DNA of 64,000 nucleotides from Pseudoglutamicibacter cumminsii (GTDB lineage Bacteria; Actinomycetota; Actinomycetes; Actinomycetales; Micrococcaceae): NCBI RefSeq assembly GCF_016907775.1, contig NZ_JAFBCO010000001.1, positions 1,302,001 to 1,366,000 of the forward strand, read 5' to 3'. Shown piece by piece: positions 56,899 to 64,000 of this stretch (position 1 is its first letter; each line of letters starts with the position of its first letter). The notes under the pieces were generated by a model. It saw only the letters and a program-made list of their open reading frames with translations, ran no database searches and was not told where the DNA came from. The position numbers and the translations under genes were made by a program.

Positions 56899-56939
56899 AT
56901 TGCGCTGTGTTGGATTGCACCGCGCTAGATTGCGCTGTG
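56890..56939 (+). repeat. 20-bp direct repeat across the stop of the LytR_C gene
   Basis: CCGCGCTAGATTGCGCTGTG occurs at 56890-56909 and 56920-56939, spaced 30 bp. The first copy includes the TAG stop codon, so the end of the gene has been copied. Confidence 0.8.
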
Positions 56940-56960
56940 GGCGCACTTGACGGCGCCTAT

Positions 56961-56987
56961 CTTGCACTCTCGGGTCTAGAGTGCCAA
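56961..56987. promoter_or_regulatory. CIRCE-like HrcA operator upstream of groEL
   Basis: CTTGCACTC-N9-GAGTGCCAA matches the CIRCE consensus TTAGCACTC-N9-GAGTGCTAA at 15 of 18 arm positions, with the 9-nt spacer. A further TTAGCACTC half-site lies at 56994-57002. Confidence 0.8.
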
Positions 56988-57070
56988 CATGGTATTAGCA
57001 CTCGGACATGATGACTGCCAGAAATGACAGGGACATGTTTTGAGACCACTCGAGGACGTGAGGGATCTAA

Positions 57071-58777
<1,707 letters not shown>

Positions 58778-58817
58778 TGCCTGCCCAACCGTGAGGTTCG
58801 CTAGAGCCCACGGAACA

Positions 58818-58865
58818 CAGTTGAGGCCCCGCACACGAAGAATGTGCGGGGCCTCAACTGTTTAA
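58818..58865. terminator. Terminator after groEL
   Basis: A 17-bp perfect stem (CAGTTGAGGCCCCGCAC) with a 9-nt loop, then TTTAA. Confidence 0.9.
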
Positions 58866-58928
58866 TATGCGCGGCTAAATGCGTGTGGTGCTGTGCCAAC
58901 AAACTCGAGGCCTGGATTAGCTCAGCTC

Positions 58929-59954
58929 TCAGTCGATGCGCCGGTCGCTGCGGGGCGAACGGTTAGCCGAAGAGGAAATAGAGCTGGCAATTAATCCGAA
59001 CAGGACACCAGCGATCGGCCACACCATCCAAGCAACCGACCAGGCGTCGAAGGCTAGTCCCCACACGAGGAAAACCAACGTTGCCAGGCACCAGTATGGG
59101 CCAGCGATGCGGTCAATCTTGCGGCGCGCCTCCAACTGCTCAGGCGTGTAATCATTGGTCGATGTGAGCTGGCTATAAGCGCTGCGTTCCATGCCGCCGA
59201 TGGTCAGCAGAGCCACGCCGATGCCCGTGAGAGGGAAGAGAATCATCAGCCCGATTTGGATGAGGCGTTCGGGTGTATCAGAAGAGTCGGCTTCGGTGCC
59301 GCATATAGCGATCGCCGCGGTCGCAAGGATAATGAGCGCGACCCCGACCGCCATTAAGACGTTGCTCCGCCTTACCCGTAGATTCTTCTCCTTTTTGTAG
59401 GCGAGCAGAACGTCAGGTTGGAGGTCGACCGAATCGAACTCTTTGACATTGACGTCGGTGCCAGAGGAACCCGAGACGAAGAACAGTGACACACCGACCG
59501 CAACGAAAAGGAATAGCCCAGCCAGGCCGGTCGTGAGCGGGGAGAGGGGTCCGGTGTTTGTGAACAATGCGCCCTTCGGAGCATCTTCCGCCATAGAAAG
59601 AGTCGCGATGATACCGAAACCGATCAAGCATAAGAACACGCCCGCGGCGACGAAGCGTGCGGTACGGCGACGCTGGGCAAGGAATGCCTCGGCTTCCGCC
59701 TTCGACAGGTGCACCCCGGAATCGCGGTAGGTGTCGACTTCGGTGCGGATACCCAGGTCGTCTGCGAGTTCGTCCAGATTGCCGAACTGGGTGATGACCT
59801 GGCCTACGGCCTCATTATCGCTCGCTCCAGAATTGCGAAGCTCCGTGTAGCGGTCTTCGCACATCTGCAAGAGTTCGGTGCGAGCCCGCCTGACCTCGCG
59901 TGAATCGGGTAACGGCTTAAACAAGTTTTCGATGTAGGTCTGGATTGCGTTCAC
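58929..59954 (-). CDS. Membrane protein with N-terminal HAAS-like (permease prefix) domain
   Basis: This 341-aa protein starts with a helical domain (MNAIQTYIENLFKPLPDSREVRRARTELLQMCEDRYTELRNSGASDNEAVGQVITQFGNLDEL) like the HAAS/DUF1700 domain that pairs with PadR regulators, then six or more membrane helices. The start overlaps the end of the PadR gene by 4 bp (ATGA type), giving translational coupling. The pair probably responds to membrane-active or antibiotic stress, as for other PadR/HAAS pairs; the signal is not known. Confidence 0.82.
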   Translation of the reverse strand: MNAIQTYIENLFKPLPDSREVRRARTELLQMCEDRYTELRNSGASDNEAVGQVITQFGNLDELADDLGIRTEVDTYRDSGVHLSKAEAEAFLAQRRRTARFVAAGVFLCLIGFGIIATLSMAEDAPKGALFTNTGPLSPLTTGLAGLFLFVAVGVSLFFVSGSSGTDVNVKEFDSVDLQPDVLLAYKKEKNLRVRRSNVLMAVGVALIILATAAIAICGTEADSSDTPERLIQIGLMILFPLTGIGVALLTIGGMERSAYSQLTSTNDYTPEQLEARRKIDRIAGPYWCLATLVFLVWGLAFDAWSVAWMVWPIAGVLFGLIASSISSSANRSPRSDRRID

Positions 59955-60286
59955 GATAGCTCCTCATTCCTGATGAAAAGACTGACCAACTCAACGGTGG
60001 CAAGCCACTCTTGACAACGCGCTATATAAAAACTGCGTCCCGAGTCTGTGATGCGGTAATAGGTGCGTGGACGGCCGGTCTCAGAAGCCCCTTTGAAAGA
60101 TTCAAGAGAACCGGCTTCTTCAAGCCGGCGCATGGCCGAATAGAGGGTGGTTTCCTTGATGCTGTAGCGGCCTTCGGCCCGGTTTTCGATGTGTTTGGAT
60201 ATCGCGTATCCATATGAAGGTTCATCCCAGACGCATTCGAGAACAAGAATGTCGATCACGCCGCGGATGACATCTCCGCTGATCAT
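59951..60286 (-). CDS. PadR-family transcriptional regulator
   Basis: This 111-aa winged-helix regulator (MISGDVIRGVIDILVLECVWDEPSYGYAISKHIENRA) has the PadR hallmark GYAI and the wing YSIKETTLYSAMRRLEEAGSLESFKG..GRPRTYYRIT, followed by a dimerisation helix. ATG at 60286 directly follows GGAGGTGAC; an ATG five codons upstream has no ribosome site. A perfect palindrome upstream is the likely operator. Confidence 0.93.
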   Translation of the reverse strand: MISGDVIRGVIDILVLECVWDEPSYGYAISKHIENRAEGRYSIKETTLYSAMRRLEEAGSLESFKGASETGRPRTYYRITDSGRSFYIARCQEWLATVELVSLFIRNEELS

Positions 60287-60339
60287 GTCACCTCCGTTCA
60301 TCGCTGCTAGCAGTTCATGCTTTGATCCTACACGTGTCG

Positions 60340-60358
60340 TACTATGTCTGCCATAGTA
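60340..60358. promoter_or_regulatory. Likely PadR operator
   Basis: TACTATG-TCTGC-CATAGTA is a perfect 7-5-7 palindrome 54 bp upstream of the PadR gene start. Palindromes of this ATG-N-CAT type are common PadR sites, suggesting autoregulation. Confidence 0.7.
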
Positions 60359-60371
60359 TGAGTGAAAAATT

Positions 60372-60410
60372 TAGAGGCGGACCCGGAATGGTGACTCCGG
60401 GTCCGCCCCT
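60372..60410 (-). terminator. Terminator of the DUF4031-HD gene
   Basis: A 12-bp perfect stem (GGCGGACCCGGA) with an 8-nt loop; on the minus strand it is followed by TCTAAATTTTTC. Confidence 0.85.
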
Positions 60411-60455
60411 GGCCAACGTTGCTTCCGCGGCGTTGCTCTCTTGTCGATGCTGTTT

Positions 60456-61394
60456 CTATCGATGCATCTTCAGGCGAGCGAGCTCGCTTGCGATGTTCTT
60501 TCGAGCTTTCGCTTCCCAGTTCTGAACCCCGAAGTCAGTGATGTAGAGCTGCGGGGTCGCGAGCATGCCCTCCAATATGCGGGTTCGTCCCGCAATGAAG
60601 TCTGCCTCGGGTACGTGAGCATATTCGTGGCGCACATCGAGCGTATAACGCTGATAGCCGGCTTCGGGACGCGCCAAAACCGACAAGTCAGCGTCCAACA
60701 ACATACTGACCCCGACGTCGATATCGGATGCACCCTGAGTTGCATCAGCAGCGACTGCCGCGTGGTCAGCGGTGGCAAGGATGGCCTGGTGCACCCGTTG
60801 CACTACATCGTCATCTACGATCCCCGTGAGCTGGTGGGCCGCCAACTCGGCAGACGCGTGTTCGTCTTCGCCGGGTGTGCCCTCATAGATTGCGTCATGC
60901 CACCACGCCGCCAGCTGGGCGACGCGCATAGCGGTTCGTCCGTCATGCGAGCCACCCAAGCCTGCGGCTGTGGAGATCGTATCGATGCCAGTGAGCACCT
61001 GATTCAGGTGCCGGAGGTCGTGGTAGTGGCGGTGCGGTTCCTTCCACCGTTCAATCAGCTCGCGGCCCACGCCGCTGTGGCCCGGAAGTACGTCTTCAAA
61101 AGCTGTCTGCAGCCGAACTTCGATACGTTCGATGCGGTCACGCGCTGGAACACGTAAACCCGAGTCTCGCAGCCGTCTGGTGAGTTCACTTGCCGAAACT
61201 GGGATTGCACCCAACTCGACGAGCGAATCATAGACGCGGAGTGGGGCATCGTAATGGTCGTGGTCGAAAGCTTGCGGCGGGAGCCCCGCGCGCTGCGCAA
61301 ACGCGTGCAGCTCCTCCAACGACGTATCTGACACCACATGTGAAAAATGGGTTCCGTGGGCCGGCCACACGGGAGGATCAATCAGAATCGTCAT
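60456..61394 (-). CDS. DUF4031 and HD-superfamily phosphohydrolase fusion protein
   Basis: In 312 aa, an N-terminal DUF4031 domain (ILIDPPVWPAHGTHFSHVVSDTSLEELHAFAQRAGLPPQAFDHDHYDAPLRVYD) is joined to an HD-type metal phosphohydrolase domain with ERWKEPHRHYHDLRHLNQVL and LAAWWHDAIYEG, whose His and Asp bind metal. Both domains occur together or apart in actinobacteria. Substrates are unknown. It has its own terminator and stands alone. Confidence 0.85.
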   Translation of the reverse strand: MTILIDPPVWPAHGTHFSHVVSDTSLEELHAFAQRAGLPPQAFDHDHYDAPLRVYDSLVELGAIPVSASELTRRLRDSGLRVPARDRIERIEVRLQTAFEDVLPGHSGVGRELIERWKEPHRHYHDLRHLNQVLTGIDTISTAAGLGGSHDGRTAMRVAQLAAWWHDAIYEGTPGEDEHASAELAAHQLTGIVDDDVVQRVHQAILATADHAAVAADATQGASDIDVGVSMLLDADLSVLARPEAGYQRYTLDVRHEYAHVPEADFIAGRTRILEGMLATPQLYITDFGVQNWEAKARKNIASELARLKMHR

Positions 61395-61468
61395 AAACCC
61401 AGCCTAGACGGCGCCGCTTGTGCTAACGCGGCAGAACGAGGCTGGTTGTCTCAAGGAGATCAGTAAGG

Positions 61469-61759
61469 TTACTGGGCGAACAAGCTCATATTCGCCTGCT
61501 CAACCTGGTCATACTGTTCAGATGCACGTGTCAGTGCGACAGAGATCTGAGACAACGACTCCTCGACCTGGGCCTGAGTAGCACGCCACTGAGCCACGAT
61601 GTTTTGGAAATTAGCCGAAGCCGAGCCGCTCCAGGTGCCCTGAAGCTCAGAGAGCGAGGCACGCATGCTATCCACTTCGGCACGCACACGCTCAGCGGTA
61701 GCCAGAACCGCTGCCGACTTCTGGCGCATAAGCCCGGTATCAGTTGCAAACATAGCCAT
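61469..61759 (-). CDS. WXG100-family (EsxA-like) protein
   Basis: This 96-aa protein has the WXG100 pattern: two long helices joined by a turn with GTWSGSAS. It starts MAMFATDTGLMRQKS and ends QVEQANMSLFAQ. Such proteins are exported by type VII systems as dimers. No partner and no EccC-type ATPase is visible nearby, so it is an orphan in this window. ATG at 61759 follows GGAGG; a start five codons earlier reads a poor N-terminus. Confidence 0.9.
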   Translation of the reverse strand: MAMFATDTGLMRQKSAAVLATAERVRAEVDSMRASLSELQGTWSGSASANFQNIVAQWRATQAQVEESLSQISVALTRASEQYDQVEQANMSLFAQ

Positions 61760-61929
61760 GGTGAAAACCTCCATACGTTGGATTGGTATTGATTCAGGTC
61801 CGTTTTGGCCCTGGTCACCACGCTATGAAAACGCCGGTCGATGCAGACTGGTTCGTCAGAAGATGTGGACAAGTCTTACTGCACGTGACCATGTGAATAA
61901 CGCATCAGCCGAGCGCGCCCTCCCAACCG

Positions 61930-63546
61930 TTATTTCTCTGGTGGAGGAGGGGGGTACGACGCCAAATGGGACGGCCCATCAGAATCCGGAACCACGTCAT
62001 CGTCCGAAACCGCGTCAGCATCCGATACCTCGTTGATATCCGGAATCTCATCCTCATGCGATTCCTCCGCGTAACTGTCCTCCATTTCAGAGAACTCAAT
62101 TCGCGGCAACCGAAGCTCCAAGGTCGCGCCACCGCCAGGGGTATCCGAGATCACGACACTTCCATCGTGCTGCTTAGCGATCGCTGCAACGATCGCCAGA
62201 CCCAAACCGGTCCCGCCAGTCTCGCGGTCACGCGACTCATCTCCACGGTAAAAACGCTCGAAAATACGCTTGGCGTCCTCCGGCTTAATACCCGGACCAT
62301 GATCCACGATCGCCAAGACCACCGTGTCACGCCCCTCAATCACAGGCCGCGAACCTACCGCAACCTCAATCGGGGACCCCTCCGGCGTATAGCGCATCGC
62401 GTTCGTCATCAGATTCACCAAAACCTGACGTAATTTCGCCTCGTCACCGCGGGTGGGTGCAGAAACAGGCGGAGTCCCATCCAAGCCCACCAAACTGATC
62501 TTCCGATCAGGTGCGCTAACGCGCGCATCAGCCACCGCATCGTGCGCAAGAATCAACAGATCAACTTCTTGCGACTCCAACGGGCGCTCCTCATCAAGGC
62601 GAGCCAACGTCAATAAGTCCTCAACTAGCTGAGTCATCCGCTTAGCCTCAGACTCAATACGGCCCATCGCCTGATCCAAAGGCTCACCATCAGGAATACC
62701 GCCGTGTCGATACAGCTCCGAATAGCCGCGGATCGTTACCAACGGAGTGCGCAACTCGTGCGAGGCATCCTGAATGAAACGCCGCATCTTCTCCTCGGAG
62801 ACCTGCTGTGCCTTAAACGCAGACTCAATCCGGGACAACATGACGTTCAACGACTCCGAAAGGCTACCGACCTCAGTCTCCATCGGATACTTCGGAACAC
62901 GCGACGACAAATCGCCGCCAGCGATCTTCGCGGCCGTCCGCTCAACATCGGACAACGGCTTGAACGCCCTAGTCGTGATGACATAACCCACCAGCGACAT
63001 GACCATCGTCGCGAGTGTACCCGCAACCAAAATCGACGCGGTTGCCTGCTCAACCGTGCGTACCGTGTCCCGCAAAGGCCACGCAATCACCATGGTCCCG
63101 GGACCATCCGTACGCATGACAGCCTTAACGCGCCAACCCCGCGACGCCGGGTCCGTGCCCGCAACCGTGAACGGACGCCGGCCGTGCTCATTGACAAGCT
63201 CAGGCGTGATCGGAGGCAGGGCCGGCTGGTCCACAGTGCCGACGCCTTTTGTCAGCACAACCTCGCCGTCCGCGTCAGACAGCTGACCGAAAAACGTCAA
63301 TGCATTAGGCGACGTCCCAGTGACCCTGTCCGAACCGACGCGCAACGCAACCTCAAGGCCCGTCTGAAGCTCACCCAAGCTGGACGCCAAGTCACGGTCC
63401 ACACGCTCCATCAACGCGGCCTGCGTTGTCTGAGCGGTACCCCACGCCGTCGCCGCGATGCCAGCCATCATCAGGCCAGCCATCATCGCGACGAGCTTAG
63501 ACCGCAGCGAAATGCGGCGGAGGGTACGGCGAAACCAGTCGAACAA
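61930..63546 (-). CDS. Two-component sensor histidine kinase
   Basis: This 538-aa kinase has membrane segments near residues 13-35 and 165-185, an extracytoplasmic domain of about 130 residues, HAMP, H-box ASHELRTPLVTIRGY, N-box NLMTNAMRYTPEG, and G-boxes DHGPGIKPED and GGTGLGLAIV. The C-terminal ~55 residues are acidic (MEDSYAEESHEDEIPDINEVS) and then Pro-rich (YPPPPPEK). It starts with TTG after the regulator gene, in one operon. The overall layout resembles mycobacterial TrcS-type kinases. Confidence 0.9.
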   Translation of the reverse strand: MFDWFRRTLRRISLRSKLVAMMAGLMMAGIAATAWGTAQTTQAALMERVDRDLASSLGELQTGLEVALRVGSDRVTGTSPNALTFFGQLSDADGEVVLTKGVGTVDQPALPPITPELVNEHGRRPFTVAGTDPASRGWRVKAVMRTDGPGTMVIAWPLRDTVRTVEQATASILVAGTLATMVMSLVGYVITTRAFKPLSDVERTAAKIAGGDLSSRVPKYPMETEVGSLSESLNVMLSRIESAFKAQQVSEEKMRRFIQDASHELRTPLVTIRGYSELYRHGGIPDGEPLDQAMGRIESEAKRMTQLVEDLLTLARLDEERPLESQEVDLLILAHDAVADARVSAPDRKISLVGLDGTPPVSAPTRGDEAKLRQVLVNLMTNAMRYTPEGSPIEVAVGSRPVIEGRDTVVLAIVDHGPGIKPEDAKRIFERFYRGDESRDRETGGTGLGLAIVAAIAKQHDGSVVISDTPGGGATLELRLPRIEFSEMEDSYAEESHEDEIPDINEVSDADAVSDDDVVPDSDGPSHLASYPPPPPEK

Positions 63547-63557
63547 AGAAAAGTAAC

Positions 63558-64000
63558 CTATCGCTTATCAGGGGTGCGCAACAGATAACCGACGCCACGC
63601 TTGGTGTGAATCAGCGGCTCCCAATCGTGCGGGGCGTCCACCTTGCGGCGGAGATAAGAAATATAGGATTCGACGATGGATGCGTCACCGTTGAAGTCAT
63701 ACTCCCATACGTGATCCAGGATCTGCGCCTTCGAAAGCACGCGGTTCGGGTTCATCATGAGGTAGCGCAAAAGCTTGAACTCGGTAGGGGAGAGGTCGAT
63801 GGCTTCGCCGCGCCGACGTACCTCGTGCGCGTCGTCATCAAGCTCAAGGTCGGCCACGCGGAGGATCTCGTTCTCCATTTCAGGTTGGGTGCGGCGTAGC
63901 ACGGCGCGGATACGGGCGACAACCTCGTCGAGCGAGAATGGTTTGGTTACGTAATCGTCGCCGCCGACGGTCAGGCCAGTGACCTTATCGCTCGTGTCGT
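63558..64000 (-). CDS. OmpR-family response regulator, C-terminal part (runs off right edge)
   Basis: The frame has no start in the window. It shows the end of a receiver (VGGDDYVTKPFSLDEVVARIRAVLRR) and a full winged-helix domain (LSPTEFKLLRYLMMNPNRVLSKAQI...RRKVDAPHDWEPLIHTKRGVGYLLRTPDKR). A start inside this segment would lack the receiver. It precedes its kinase gene, separated by 11 bp. Confidence 0.93.
   Translation of the reverse strand, partial: DTSDKVTGLTVGGDDYVTKPFSLDEVVARIRAVLRRTQPEMENEILRVADLELDDDAHEVRRRGEAIDLSPTEFKLLRYLMMNPNRVLSKAQILDHVWEYDFNGDASIVESYISYLRRKVDAPHDWEPLIHTKRGVGYLLRTPDKR

Overview
The window reads as chromosome of a high-GC Gram-positive actinobacterium. A GTP-type PEP carboxykinase, SenX3-RegX3-PhoU, CarD, a lone groEL under a CIRCE-like operator, a WXG100 protein, DUF2516 and DUF3263 proteins, a RecQ with an extra phosphoribosyltransferase-like tail, and the 16S sequence together point to Micrococcaceae (Arthrobacter / Pseudoglutamicibacter-like). 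The genus is inference. Most of the window is ordinary chromosome; the accessory parts are the left 2.2 kb, the 17-19.6 kb block and the 51.6-52.7 kb block.

Region by region. 1-2206: remnant of a clinical class 1 integron. It holds the 5' part of sul1, fused in frame to the attI1 leader peptide ORF-11 and read from the weak integron promoter PcW; a 3'-truncated intI1; and a complete 880-bp IS6100 that abuts and ends the chromosomal tadA. 2185-16.9 kb: tadA, upp, a two-component system, a winged-helix protein without receiver, a SixA-like phosphatase, tRNA-Arg(ACG) (substrate of TadA), pckG, a DCC-family protein, phosphohexomutase, recQ, a membrane-anchored unknown, a PEBP-like protein and a VIT1-like metal transporter behind a DtxR/IdeR-like box. 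17.0-19.6 kb: Ltp-family surface protein gene, an IS256-family element with a 9-bp target duplication, recombinase-arm-like repeats and tRNA-Ser(GCT); possibly a prophage relic. 19.7-32.6 kb: S9 peptidase, FAD protein, tRNA-Ser(TGA), quinone reductase, cstA-ybdD, unknown protein, tRNA-Thr(CGT), secreted alpha/beta hydrolase, tmk-holB, DUF2516.

32.6-41.7 kb: gpmA, then the phosphate-sensing cluster phoU / senX3-regX3 with a PHO-box-like repeat in the divergent promoter, a lipoprotein, carD, and the run ispD-ispF-cysS-rlmB (isoprenoid precursors, cysteinyl-tRNA, rRNA methylation). 41.7-47.7 kb: one rRNA operon (16S-23S-5S, no spacer tRNA) behind two tandem promoters and an antitermination leader. 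47.8-51.7 kb: unknown protein, tRNA-Pro(CGG), FAD-binding dehydrogenase, DsbA-like thioredoxin-fold protein, tRNA-Thr(TGT), tRNA-Val(CAC).

51.6-52.7 kb is a 1-kb scar of an integrative element in tRNA-Val: a repeated 15-bp att core with a copied terminator on both sides, CTGCCACA arm-like repeats at both ends, a 17-codon integrase stub, an intact small gene resembling MafI-type immunity proteins, and a truncated phage scaffold-like ORF. 52.9-64 kb: ThrE-type exporter, ung, DUF3263 protein, LytR_C protein, groEL, a PadR-regulated membrane protein pair, a DUF4031-HD protein, a WXG100 protein and a further two-component system cut by the right edge.
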